From Polyangium jinanense (lineage in GTDB: Bacteria; Myxococcota; Polyangia; Polyangiales; Polyangiaceae): a stretch of 64,000 nt of DNA. The stretch lies in contig NZ_JAGTJJ010000002.1 in NCBI RefSeq assembly GCF_028435365.1, positions 124,001 to 188,000 on the forward strand. The letters are read 5' to 3'. Positions 51,330-60,127 of this stretch are shown piece by piece (the first letter of the stretch is position 1; every line of letters starts with the position of its first letter). A program made the position numbers and the translations under genes. The notes beneath the pieces were generated by a model. It made no database searches. It worked only from the letters and a program-made list of their open reading frames with translations, and had not been told where the DNA came from.

Positions 51330-52778
51330 TCAAAAGAACAGGAAGATCACGAAGAACCCGATGAGCAGCACGGTCGCCGCACCCACCGCGACGGCCAGGT
51401 AAAACCCCGTCTTGTCGACGTGCTCCACGCGCTGCGCCGGCCGCTGGTGCAGCTCCGTCACCGTCATCTGCTGCTGCCGCGCGCTGAACAGCGGCGGCGC
51501 CGTGGCTCCGGGCGGCGGCGCGGTCGGCGGCGGCTCGGTCGGCTCGTCCACGATGTGCGCGCCGGCCATGGGCATCGGCGGCGGCGCGAACACGCCGGAC
51601 GGCTCGATGTAGACCTGCGTCGGCTCCGAATCGTGCGAGGCTCGCGGCGGCGGGACGTACGCGGCTCTCGGGCGCCGCGTCGATTCCTCCGCGCGTGGCG
51701 ACGAAGACGACGGCGGGGCCATGAGCAGCGTTCCGAGCGGCCCGGACGAGGGCGCGGGAAAACTCCCCGACGTCGACGACCGCAGCGCAGGCGACGGGGT
51801 CGACGGCGCCGATTCCGCCATCACCAGCGTGCCGAGCTGACCCCGCATCGGCAGCTCTTCCAGCACCGGCGCGTGCGCCGCGCCGTTCGTGTTTTCGTCG
51901 TGAATCTTCGCCGACGCCGGCACCGACGCCGCGGGCGCGAGCGACGGTTTGCGCCCCGCGGCCGCGAACACCTCGAGCATGTGCGCGACGACCATCGCGC
52001 TGCCGATGCGTTTGTCGCGTTCGCGCTCCATGCACCGCGCCACGATTTCTTCGAGCGCCGGGTCCACCGCATTCGTGAGCTGCGAAATCCGCGGCACCGG
52101 CCCGCTCGTGATCCGCGCCGTGATGTCGGCGCGCCCGCCCTCGAAAGGACGCTGCCCCGAGAGCATCTCGAAGAGCACCACGCCGAGCGACCAGAGATCG
52201 GTCCGCACGTCGAACGACTCCGGCGTGGCGAGCTGCTCCGGGCTCCGGTACGAAGGCGATCCCAGCCCGAGCGTCTCCGCCACGACCGCGGGCACCGCCC
52301 GCGCGACCCACAGATCCAAGAGTTTCACCACCGGCTCATTCGTGCCCGGTGTTCCATGCAGGAACACGTTCGCCGGCCGGAGATCGCCGTGCACGAGCCG
52401 CGCGGCGTGGGCGATCGACAGCGCCGACGCGATGTCGCGCCCGATCTGCGCGGCGAGCGGCGGCGGCAGCGTGCGCTCGCGCGCGAGCCGGTCGGCGAGC
52501 GTCTCGCCCGAGAGCAGCTCCATGGCGACGAACGGCTCGCCGCCGCCCGTCTCGCCCACGTCGTGGATCGTGACCAGCGTGGGGTGCTTGGCGGCTTGCG
52601 CCGCGCGCGCCTCCTCGCCGAGCCGCCGCCCGACTTCCTGGTTCGGAATGCTGAGGAGCTTCAGCGCGACATGGCGCGACGCTGTGTGGTCCTCCGCCTC
52701 CCAGACGGCCCCGAGCGCGCCCGTCCCGATTTGCCGCACGAGACCGTATCTATCGCCGATGAGTTCGCCGCCGCTCAT
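51330..52778 (-). CDS. Ser/Thr protein kinase with non-canonical HGD/DLW motifs and C-terminal TM
   Basis: A 482-residue Hanks-type kinase. The Gly loop is IGTGALGAVWEAED (17-30), the ATP lysine is Lys40 in VALKLL and the catalytic loop is HGDLRPANVFL (130-140: HGD instead of HRD, Arg in place of Lys, Asp132 and Asn137 kept). The DFG motif is DLW (155-157) and the APE region is SPSYRSPEQL. After about residue 270 comes a Pro/Ser/Ala-rich linker with no known sensor domain, then a C-terminal membrane helix (AVAVGAATVLLIGFFVIFLF). All strictly required residues remain, so activity is possible but altered. Targets unknown. Confidence 0.9.
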   Translation of the reverse strand: MSGGELIGDRYGLVRQIGTGALGAVWEAEDHTASRHVALKLLSIPNQEVGRRLGEEARAAQAAKHPTLVTIHDVGETGGGEPFVAMELLSGETLADRLARERTLPPPLAAQIGRDIASALSIAHAARLVHGDLRPANVFLHGTPGTNEPVVKLLDLWVARAVPAVVAETLGLGSPSYRSPEQLATPESFDVRTDLWSLGVVLFEMLSGQRPFEGGRADITARITSGPVPRISQLTNAVDPALEEIVARCMERERDKRIGSAMVVAHMLEVFAAAGRKPSLAPAASVPASAKIHDENTNGAAHAPVLEELPMRGQLGTLVMAESAPSTPSPALRSSTSGSFPAPSSGPLGTLLMAPPSSSSPRAEESTRRPRAAYVPPPRASHDSEPTQVYIEPSGVFAPPPMPMAGAHIVDEPTEPPPTAPPPGATAPPLFSARQQQMTVTELHQRPAQRVEHVDKTGFYLAVAVGAATVLLIGFFVIFLFF

Positions 52779-52820
52779 TGCCCTGCTCGACCCGAATTCA
52801 TGCCCGATTGCGGAAATCCT

Positions 52821-53969
52821 TCACGGAAGCGATCGAATGCGCCGCGCCGCCTCTTCCAGCACGGCGTCCTCCTTCGCGAAGCAGAACCGAGAGAGCGTCT
52901 CGCCCACCGGATCCCCGTAAAACGAGGTGCCCGGCACGCTCGCGATGCGCAGCTTTTCGAGCAGCAGCATCGCCGCCGCCTTCGCGTTCGGCGCGCCGAG
53001 CCGCCGGATGTCGGCGAGCACGTAATACGCGCCCCGCGGCACGTACGGCGTGAGGCCCGCGTCCGCGAGCGCGCTGCAGAGGATATCGCGCTTCTTCTGG
53101 TAGCTCTGCCCGATCGACGCGAAGTAATCGTTCGGCATCCCGAGACCTGCCACCATCGCGTGCTGGAGCGGCGTCGGCGCGCAGACGTAGAGCAGATCGT
53201 GCGCCACCGTGATCCGCCGCGCGGCGTCGGGCGGCGCCGTCAGGTACCCGCACCGCCAGCCCGTCACCGCGAACGTCTTCGAGAATCCCGAGATCGACAC
53301 CGTGCGGGCCGCCGCGTTTTTCCGCGTCGCGAGCGGCACGTGCTTCTGCCCGTCGAACACGATGTGCTCGTAGATCTCGTCCGTGATCGCCACGAGGTCG
53401 TGCGATGCGATCGCGTCCGCGAGCCAGTCGAGCTCCTCCTCGCTCCACACCTTGCCGCTCGGGTTCGACGGCGTGCACACGACGACGGCGCGTGTTCGCG
53501 GCCCGATCGCTCGCGCAAACGCCTCCCGATCGATCTCCCACGACGGCGGCCGCGTCGGCACGAGCACGGGCTGAAGGCCGAGCGCGAGCACCGTGTTCAA
53601 GTGGTAGCCGTAATAAGGCTCGAACAGGATCACCTCGTCGCCCGGATCGAGCAGCGCGAGGCACGCCGCCGCGAACGCGCCCGTCGCGCCCGACGTCACC
53701 ACCACCTCACTCGCCGGATCGACCTCACGCCCGTAGCGCTTCTTCAGATCGGCCGCGATCGCTTGTCGGAGCGGCAGGATCCCTTCGGGCGCGGTGTAGA
53801 TCGCCACGCTCGCGTCGATCGCGGCGTTCGCCGCGCGGGCCACGGGCGGCGGCGTCGGCAGATCACACACGCCTTGCCCGAGGTTGATCCCGCCCACCGC
53901 CTCACACGCGCGGCTCATCGCGCGAATGTCGGAGATGACCAGCGAGCTCAGGCGTTGACCGATCCGCAT
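52821..53969 (-). CDS. Class I/II PLP-dependent aminotransferase
   Basis: A 382-residue fold-type I aminotransferase that moves an amino group between an amino acid and a keto acid in the cytoplasm. The motifs are [31 protein letters not shown] (N-terminal arm), [10 protein letters not shown] (phosphate binding), [25 protein letters not shown] and the PLP-lysine [13 protein letters not shown]. Sequence character fits the aspartate/kynurenine/methionine aminotransferase subfamily; exact specificity is unclear. It is divergent from the MATE gene. Confidence 0.93.
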   Translation of the reverse strand: MRIGQRLSSLVISDIRAMSRACEAVGGINLGQGVCDLPTPPPVARAANAAIDASVAIYTAPEGILPLRQAIAADLKKRYGREVDPASEVVVTSGATGAFAAACLALLDPGDEVILFEPYYGYHLNTVLALGLQPVLVPTRPPSWEIDREAFARAIGPRTRAVVVCTPSNPSGKVWSEEELDWLADAIASHDLVAITDEIYEHIVFDGQKHVPLATRKNAAARTVSISGFSKTFAVTGWRCGYLTAPPDAARRITVAHDLLYVCAPTPLQHAMVAGLGMPNDYFASIGQSYQKKRDILCSALADAGLTPYVPRGAYYVLADIRRLGAPNAKAAAMLLLEKLRIASVPGTSFYGDPVGETLSRFCFAKEDAVLEEAARRIRSLP

Positions 53970-54084
53970 GGCAGCACCCTACCTCAACACGGACCTAAAA
54001 ATCCCCTCCGCTGCGCAAGGCGGTGACCACGAAGCCGTCGGCCGCCCCTTGCCTGAACAGCCGGACCATGGCACCCCCGGCGCC

Positions 54085-55461
54085 GTGCGTCCGTCATCCA
54101 TCGCCGAGACCCGCTTCGTTCGTGAGGATGATCGCGCCCTCATGGCCGAGGTCTGGTCGCTCGCCTGGCCGGCGATCACGCACATGCTGCTGATCACGCT
54201 CGTCTTTCTGGTCGGGCGGCTCATGCTCGGCCGGTACTCGTCGACCGCGCTCGCGGCGATCCAGATCGGCGGCGCCACGAGCTGGACCCTCTACTCCGTT
54301 TGCACGGCCTTCTCCGCGGGCACCCTTGCCGTCGTGGCCCGGCGTGTCGGCGCCGGCGACCGCCCGGGCGCGGCCCGTGCCGCCCGCGCCGCGCTCCTCT
54401 TTGCGGCCGGGCTCGGCGTCGTCGTCGCGTGTGCCCTGTTTTTCGCGGAAGGCCCCTTCATTCGAACCCTCTTTCCTCGCGCCGGCGCGGCCGTGCATGA
54501 ACAAGCGGGCGCGTACCTCCGCATCGCATGCTGGGCCATGCCGCTCACGTTCGTCGAGGCGATCGCGGCCGCGTCGTTGCAAGCCTCGGGCGATACGCGT
54601 ACGCCGCTCGTCGTCGCGGGCGTGGGCAATGTCCTGAACCTCGCGCTCAACGCGCTGCTCATCTTCGGCCTCCTCGGCCTGCCCGAGCTCGGCATTCGTG
54701 GGGCCGCCGTCGCGAACGCCGCGACCATGTCCCTCGAAGGCCTCCTGCTCACCTTCGCGCTCTTCCGCCGCACGAGCCCGCTGCCATTGAACAGCGCGAG
54801 CTTCGAGGGCGCGGGGGATGCTTTGAGGCGTGTCCTGCGCGTCTCGAGCGCGGCGTTCGGCGAGAAGGCGGCGTATCACCTCGGGTACATGTTTTACGTC
54901 GCGATCGTCGCGCTCCTTGGCGAGGTCGCGCTCGCGGCGCAACAGGCGGCGATCAGCATCGAGTCGATCTCGTGGCTCTCGGCGGATGGGTTTGGCATCG
55001 CGGCGGGCGCGATCGTGGGCCAGAAGCTCGGGGCAAAGCGGCCCGAGGAGGCGGCGCGGGCGGGCCGGGTCGCGGCAATGCTCGCCGTGTTCTGCTTGAC
55101 CCTCGTCGGGCTCTCCTTTTTGACCATGGCGCCCTTGCTCGTCTCGGCGTTCACGCCGGACCGGACGATCGTCGAGACGGCCGTCCCGGCGATGCGCGTG
55201 GGCGGATTCGCGCAGCCGTTCATGGGGTTCGCGATGGTCACGGCGATGGCGCTGCGCGGCGCGGGCGACACGCGCACGGTGCTCGGCACGATGATCCTCT
55301 GCGGCCTGTTCTTGCGGGCCGGCGTGACCTGGCTCTGCGCGATCAAGCTCGACCTCGGCCTCGCCGGCGTTTGGATGGGCAGCACGGCGGACTGGATCTG
55401 CAGGGCCGTGCTGCTCGGCTGGGCGTTTGCGCGGGGGCGGTGGAAGAAGGTCGAAGTCTAG
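54085..55461 (+). CDS. MATE family efflux transporter
   Basis: An inner-membrane cation-coupled drug or metabolite exporter with about 12 helices in two bundles. The first bundle begins [20 protein letters not shown] and the second begins [34 protein letters not shown] loops ([20 protein letters not shown]) and [17 protein letters not shown] are typical. The frame is open from ATG 53968, but that would abut the divergent aminotransferase start and the first 39 codons look intergenic, so the GTG at 54085 is proposed; ATG 54142 is a third option. The substrate is not predictable. Confidence 0.88.
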   Translation: MRPSSIAETRFVREDDRALMAEVWSLAWPAITHMLLITLVFLVGRLMLGRYSSTALAAIQIGGATSWTLYSVCTAFSAGTLAVVARRVGAGDRPGAARAARAALLFAAGLGVVVACALFFAEGPFIRTLFPRAGAAVHEQAGAYLRIACWAMPLTFVEAIAAASLQASGDTRTPLVVAGVGNVLNLALNALLIFGLLGLPELGIRGAAVANAATMSLEGLLLTFALFRRTSPLPLNSASFEGAGDALRRVLRVSSAAFGEKAAYHLGYMFYVAIVALLGEVALAAQQAAISIESISWLSADGFGIAAGAIVGQKLGAKRPEEAARAGRVAAMLAVFCLTLVGLSFLTMAPLLVSAFTPDRTIVETAVPAMRVGGFAQPFMGFAMVTAMALRGAGDTRTVLGTMILCGLFLRAGVTWLCAIKLDLGLAGVWMGSTADWICRAVLLGWAFARGRWKKVEV

Positions 55462-55466
55462 GGCCG

Positions 55467-55550
55467 CTACACGCGACCGACGCAGGCGTTTTCCACACAG
55501 CTCTGATCGTTCGAGCAATCGTTCGTCGACACGCATTGCACGCCGCCACC
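55467..55550 (-). pseudogene. Remnant of a Cys-rich protein C-terminus
   Basis: On the minus strand this stretch reads GGGVQCVSTNDCSNDQSC, then VENACVGRV and a stop at 55467-55469. That is the typical last Cys-rich unit of Polyangiales surface proteins. Upstream in the same frame the sequence loses this character and no start is found; another frame there reads CGDNIECSS, as if an indel separates the pieces. It lies between the MATE and LysR genes. Confidence 0.4.
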
Positions 55551-55640
55551 GAGGAGCACTCGATGTTGTCGCCGCAATGGGTCGAGGTGGCCCATTTCTG
55601 CGACGCATGCGCGTTCGTGTCGCGTTGCAGAGCCGCCGGC

Positions 55641-56492
55641 TCAGAGCGCCGCGCGAAACCGCCGCGTGAGCGCGTCCATGAGCACCCGCACGCGGGGCGT
55701 CTTGCGCAGGTCGGGGTGGGTGAGGAGCCAGGCGGTTCGTTCGAGCGGCGCGACGCGCTCGCGATAGGCGGGGATCTCCACGAGCTCGGGGTGGAGCGCG
55801 GCAATGGCGCGCGGAATGAGCCCGACGCCCACGCCGCCGGCGACGAGCGACACGAGCGCGCTGAACTGCGCGCGGCTGGCATAACGGCTGGCGTGCTCGC
55901 GCTCCCATGCGGATTCGGCCGAGGAGCGCTCGCTCAGTGCGCGGACGACCCAGAGCGGTTCGGGCTCGCGCCTCACGGCCTCCGCGGTCCCGAAGACGCC
56001 GTACGGAAGTTTGCCGAGCCGAACCCCCCAGCACCCCGTAGGCGGTCGCCGCATGACGCCGATCGCGACGTCGACCTCCCGGTCACGGACGCTCGGCCCC
56101 GAATCGCCGAGAATGAGGTTCACGCGCAAGGGGTATTGTGTGGTGATCTCGGCGATCGGGTCCACGAGAAACGGGAGCAAGGCCTCCACGGTCGTGAGGC
56201 TGACCTCGCCGACGATTTCCGTGGCCTGGGCGTGCACGTGCCCCGAGACCTCGGCGAGGGCTTTGCGCATGCGGTGGCCGACCTGCGCGAGCATGGCGCC
56301 GGTCTCCGTCAACCCGCCGCCGGCCGCGCCACGTTCGAGGCACGGCGAGCCCACGGTGGATTCGAGGATCGCAATGCGTCGGTACACGGTGGAAGCCGAC
56401 ACGCCAAGCTCGCGGGCGGCGCCGCCCACGCCGCCCGCGCGGGCGACGGCCTCCAGATATCGGACGTCTTCCCAGAGAATCGACATATTCAC
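55641..56492 (-). CDS. LysR family transcriptional regulator
   Basis: A 283-residue DNA-binding regulator. The N-terminal winged HTH has YLEAVARAGGVGGAARELGV followed by SASTVYRRIAILE, and the C-terminal part is a periplasmic-binding-protein-like effector domain (VDVAIGVMRRPPTG ... LVAGGVGVGLIPRAIAALHP). The start is GTG at 56492, overlapping the stop of the thaumatin-like gene (GTGA); ATG 56486 is three codons... two codons downstream and also possible. LysR regulators usually control a divergent neighbour, but here the regulator is the second gene of a unit with a lipoprotein. The effector is unknown. Confidence 0.9.
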   Translation of the reverse strand: MNMSILWEDVRYLEAVARAGGVGGAARELGVSASTVYRRIAILESTVGSPCLERGAAGGGLTETGAMLAQVGHRMRKALAEVSGHVHAQATEIVGEVSLTTVEALLPFLVDPIAEITTQYPLRVNLILGDSGPSVRDREVDVAIGVMRRPPTGCWGVRLGKLPYGVFGTAEAVRREPEPLWVVRALSERSSAESAWEREHASRYASRAQFSALVSLVAGGVGVGLIPRAIAALHPELVEIPAYRERVAPLERTAWLLTHPDLRKTPRVRVLMDALTRRFRAAL

Positions 56493-57916
56493 GGCTCGAT
56501 CTTCGACGGAAAGTCAACCGGATCGGGGCACGCTTGAATGAGGAGCGACGCGCTCGTCGTGCACAGGAACGTCGACGAGTGGTCCTCGTAGCCGAACGTG
56601 TACACGTACGGACATTCGTCCTTCACGGCCGGGCTGTAATCGGTGCCCGCCTGCACCCCGAGCGCGGTGCAGCCCGCGCTGTCGTACCGGTAGGGAAAAC
56701 CATTGTACGTGTGCACCGAGTTGGGGCAGCAATACTTGAGGCAAGCATCGTCCCCGGCGCCGACCTTTTGCGTCACCGTGCAGAGATCACACCCGCCGAG
56801 GCACGTATTCGCCTTCCCCGCCTCCGCGTCCGTGCAGCCCGCGGGGCCACACGAGAACCTTCGATTCGCGTGGACCCCCTCGTCGTGACCAAACCCGACC
56901 GCGAAATCGGGCGCTCCGTTCCACGTCCACTCGGGCCCGCCGATGTTGCCCGCGTTGAACACCGTGCCCGTCGGAATCCGATTCGACTCCTTGCCATCCG
57001 GACACGTCCCGCAGGAGCCAACGATCACCTTCTTGCCGTTGCCGTCGATCATCGTGGGGCACTCCTTGCACCCCGCGGGCGCCGGCGCGAACGCGTCCGA
57101 GCCGTCCGGGCATTGCGTGTTCACGTCGAACCGGCACCCCGTCCCGCGGCACCAGAAAATGTTGTTCGGATCCGGCGCGCCGCCCCCGCAGCTCTTCATG
57201 CCGACCGCGCTCGCCGTCGTCCACGCGTTGACCGCGCTGATGTCGTAATAGAGCGAGCCCTGGCCGGGATTGTCGTACGTGAACTCGAACGTCGCGTTCT
57301 TCGCGGCCTCGCTGCCGACCTCGCAGGCATTGCCGTACGGATTGCACCCCGTCGCGAGCCAGCCCGTCCCGCTCGGGAACCCGGCATCGTTCGGCAGGAC
57401 GATCTCGTGCTGCTCGCCCGGCTCGAGCTCGAAGAACGGATTGCACGCGCAGGTGCTCCCCTTGCAATACACGAGCCCCGGATCCCCGCCGCCGGCCATG
57501 TTCTTCGCGATCTCCGTGCATTGCCCCACGCCCTCGGGATCGCCGCACGCCGCGCCGTTCCACGCGCAATCCGTCGGCCGCGCCCACATCGGCGTGGTCC
57601 TCCCATCCATCTTGAACCAGCGCGTCTCACTGCAATTGTTCACGAGCTTGATCCGGCGCACGCTGTCGTCCGCCGGACAGAATGCCGTCCCGGCCTCGTA
57701 CGCGGGCCCGCGCGAGCCGCTGCCGCCGCTCCCGCCCGCGCCCGCGCTGCCGCCCGAGCCCGGGCCCGCCGCGTCGCCGCCCGAACCACCCGAGCCCGCG
57801 GATCCCCCGGATCCCGTCGCATTCGCGCCCGGGCCGTCTCCCGAGCAGCCCCAGCAAACGAGCGCCACCGCCGCCGCCGCGGCCCAGCCGATGTTCCACG
57901 CAAGCCGGTTCGTCAT
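56489..57916 (-). CDS. Thaumatin-like lipoprotein
   Basis: A 475-residue lipoprotein, signal AAAAAVALVCWGC, then about 45 residues of Gly/Ser/Ala linker. The body looks like the thaumatin family: it starts IKLVNNCSETRWFKMDG (compare VNNC...VW in plant thaumatins), has many cysteines, and ends CPYVYTFGYEDHSSTFLC, matching the family's CP.AYSYAYDD.TSTFTC, followed by LLIQACP. It is about twice the size of plant thaumatins, with inserts such as the CPTMIDGNGKKVIVGSCGTC region. Family members bind or cut beta-glucans; a role on fungal or bacterial polysaccharide is inference. Its stop overlaps the LysR start. Confidence 0.8.
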   Translation of the reverse strand: MTNRLAWNIGWAAAAAVALVCWGCSGDGPGANATGSGGSAGSGGSGGDAAGPGSGGSAGAGGSGGSGSRGPAYEAGTAFCPADDSVRRIKLVNNCSETRWFKMDGRTTPMWARPTDCAWNGAACGDPEGVGQCTEIAKNMAGGGDPGLVYCKGSTCACNPFFELEPGEQHEIVLPNDAGFPSGTGWLATGCNPYGNACEVGSEAAKNATFEFTYDNPGQGSLYYDISAVNAWTTASAVGMKSCGGGAPDPNNIFWCRGTGCRFDVNTQCPDGSDAFAPAPAGCKECPTMIDGNGKKVIVGSCGTCPDGKESNRIPTGTVFNAGNIGGPEWTWNGAPDFAVGFGHDEGVHANRRFSCGPAGCTDAEAGKANTCLGGCDLCTVTQKVGAGDDACLKYCCPNSVHTYNGFPYRYDSAGCTALGVQAGTDYSPAVKDECPYVYTFGYEDHSSTFLCTTSASLLIQACPDPVDFPSKIEP

Positions 57917-57964
57917 GGCAGGGAGCCTATCATCGCCCGCCCCTCCCGTGGTATATGCCCCGCC

Positions 57965-59590
57965 ATGGCACAGGTCCACGGCGGCAGGCTCGTATCGAAG
58001 GCGCTCGCGCGGCACGGGGTCACGCACCTCTTCACGCTCTGCGGCGGGCACATCCAGGCCATTTACGATGGGTGTCTCGACGACGGCATCCGCGTCGTCG
58101 ACGTCCGGCACGAGCAGACCGCGGGGCACGCGGCCGACGCCTGGGCCCGCGTCACGGGCAAGCCCGGCGTCTGCGCGGTCACAGCCGGCCCTGGCGTCAC
58201 CGACACCGTCACCGCGGTCGCCAATGCCCAGCGCGCCGGCATCCCCATGATCGTGATCGGCGGCGCCGGCCCGCGCCTGCTCGCCGACATGGGCTCGCTC
58301 CAGGACATGAACCACGTCGAGCTCATGCGCCCGGTCACGAAGTGGAGCGTCTCCGTCCCCTCCACCGACCGCATCCAGGAGTACATCGACGCCGCCTTCC
58401 GCATCGCGCAGGGCAACGTCCCCGGCCCGGTCTTCCTGGAGATGCCGCTCGATCTCCTCATGAACTTCGGCGACGACGCCCCGCCCGCCACGGTTCCTTT
58501 CGACGAACCCCCGCGCCCCGCCGGCAATCCGCACGCGATCGCCCGCGCCGCGGCCATGCTGCGCGAGGCCGAGCGGCCCATGTTCATCGTGGGCACGCAG
58601 CTCCGCTGGTCGCCGCGCAAGGAGATCCTGCGCGCGTTCGCCGACGCCATCGACGCCCCGTATTTCCTGAACGGCATGGCCCGCGGCGGCCTGCCGCATG
58701 CGCACCCGAACTTCTTCGCCCGGTCGCGCCGCGTCGCGCTCGGACAAACCGACCTCTGCGTCGTCCTCGGCACGCCCTTCGATTTCCGCCTCGAATACGG
58801 CCGCGCCATCAACCCGGGCGCGCGCGTCATCCAGATCGACCTCGACGGCAACGAGATCGGCCGCAATCGCAAGGTCGACGTCGCGATTCACGGCGACAGC
58901 GGCCTCGTCCTCGAGCAGCTCCTCGCCGAGGTGAAAGAGAAGCGCGCGCCCGGCTGGATCGCGGCGATGCGCGCGGCCGAGGACAAGTCGCGGGCCAAGA
59001 TGCAGCCCGAGATCGACGCCACGACCGACCCGCCGAACCCGCTGCGCGTCTGCGACGAAATCGGAAAACGCCTCGGCAAGGAGGACATCGTCATCGGCGA
59101 CGGCGGCGATTTCGTGGCCACGGCGGCGAACGTGATCAAGCTCGAATGGCCGCAGCTCTGGATGGATCCGGGCCCGCTCGGCACGCTCGGCGTCGGCCCC
59201 GGGTATGCGATGGCCGCGAAGCTCGCCCGTCCCGGCGCGCGCGTCGTGCTCATTTACGGCGACGGCTCGTTCGGCTTCAACGCGGCCGAGTTCGAGGCGC
59301 TCGCGCGGCAGGGCATTCCGGTGGTCAGCATCATCGGCAACGACGCCGCGTGGATGCAGATTCGCCGCGGCCAGGTCGATCTTTACGGCGCGGATCGCTC
59401 GCCGGCCACGGCGCTCGAATATACGCGTTATGAAAAGGTCGTCGAGGCGCTCGGCGGCGTGGGGTATTGGGTCGAGAAGATGGCCGACCTCGGCCCGGCC
59501 CTCGACGCCGCATTCGCGGCCGACAAACCGTCTTGCGTGAACGTCAAGATCGCCACCAGCGAGTTCCGCAAGGGCGCGATCAGCGTATAG
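57965..59590 (+). CDS. Thiamine diphosphate-dependent enzyme (acetolactate synthase-like)
   Basis: A 541-residue ThDP enzyme of the acetohydroxyacid synthase/oxalyl- or hydroxyacyl-CoA lyase group. The N-terminal Pyr domain has HLFTLCGGHIQAIYDG and DVRHEQTAGHAADAWARVTG with the catalytic Glu, then VTAGPGVTDTVTAVANA. The middle FAD/nucleotide-type domain follows, and the PP domain carries GDGSFGFNAAEFEALARQGI and NDAAWMQIRRGQ (GDG...NN-type ThDP/Mg motif, here GDG...ND). The absence of a small regulatory subunit gene argues against a classical biosynthetic ALS. The start at 57965 has weak upstream signals but matches the family N-terminus. Confidence 0.88.
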   Translation: MAQVHGGRLVSKALARHGVTHLFTLCGGHIQAIYDGCLDDGIRVVDVRHEQTAGHAADAWARVTGKPGVCAVTAGPGVTDTVTAVANAQRAGIPMIVIGGAGPRLLADMGSLQDMNHVELMRPVTKWSVSVPSTDRIQEYIDAAFRIAQGNVPGPVFLEMPLDLLMNFGDDAPPATVPFDEPPRPAGNPHAIARAAAMLREAERPMFIVGTQLRWSPRKEILRAFADAIDAPYFLNGMARGGLPHAHPNFFARSRRVALGQTDLCVVLGTPFDFRLEYGRAINPGARVIQIDLDGNEIGRNRKVDVAIHGDSGLVLEQLLAEVKEKRAPGWIAAMRAAEDKSRAKMQPEIDATTDPPNPLRVCDEIGKRLGKEDIVIGDGGDFVATAANVIKLEWPQLWMDPGPLGTLGVGPGYAMAAKLARPGARVVLIYGDGSFGFNAAEFEALARQGIPVVSIIGNDAAWMQIRRGQVDLYGADRSPATALEYTRYEKVVEALGGVGYWVEKMADLGPALDAAFAADKPSCVNVKIATSEFRKGAISV

Positions 59591-59601
59591 CGGGGCGGGA
59601 C

Positions 59602-60123
59602 GTGGAGCTCCGCTTCTGCAACCCCGAGCTCACGAGCCTGGACGATCTCGACACCGAGATCCTCGCGTGCAGCGTGTGGGCGGACGCGCGCCCGGTGCAT
59701 GGCGCCTTTGGCCTCTGCGATTGGCGCATGGCTGGGCACCTGTCCGGGCTTTTGCGTAGTGGCTTTTTGACGGGCAAGCTCGGCGAGGTCCTGATGGTCC
59801 CGGGCAAACCGCGCCTCACGTTCGACAAGCTCCTGTTTTTCGGGGCGGGTCCGCGCGAGGGATTCGGCGAGGAGGCCTTCCGCCGCGTCGTTCAGCACAT
59901 GCTCGACGTGATGGAGGGCCTCGCCGCGCGTGTTGCGGTCGTCGAATTGCCGGGCCGCCCGGACGGCCTGATCCCGGCCGAACGAGCGGCCGACATCCTG
60001 CTCGCGAGCGCCGGCCGCAAGCGCGAGCACGACGTCTGGACGCTCGTCGAGGGCGCCGACGGCAAGCAGCGCATCACGCAACACATGATCGAGGAGCGGA
60101 GGCGGGTGCGGCGGGTGCTCTAG
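59602..60123 (+). CDS. M17 leucyl-aminopeptidase N-terminal-domain-like protein
   Basis: A 173-residue protein with GTG start (GGGGCGGGA upstream). The sequence resembles the macro-like N-terminal domain of M17 aminopeptidases found alone in myxobacteria: FGLCDWRMAGHLSGLLRSGF, TGKLGEVLMVPGKPRLTFDK, LLFFGAGPREGFGEEAFRR, VELPGRPDGLIPAERAADIL. The catalytic metal-binding domain is absent, so it is not a peptidase. It starts 11 bases after the ThDP enzyme and is probably co-translated with it. The role is unknown. Confidence 0.78.
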   Translation: MELRFCNPELTSLDDLDTEILACSVWADARPVHGAFGLCDWRMAGHLSGLLRSGFLTGKLGEVLMVPGKPRLTFDKLLFFGAGPREGFGEEAFRRVVQHMLDVMEGLAARVAVVELPGRPDGLIPAERAADILLASAGRKREHDVWTLVEGADGKQRITQHMIEERRRVRRVL

Positions 60124-60127
60124 CGGT

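Noticed and set aside
53968..54084. MATE gene start at ATG 53968.
   Set aside because: It abuts the divergent aminotransferase start codon, leaving no promoter room, and the first 39 codons lack the local codon bias.
56534..57964. N-terminal extension of the ThDP enzyme to 56534.
   Set aside because: It would run antisense through the thaumatin-like gene; the family N-terminus begins at the ATG at 57965.
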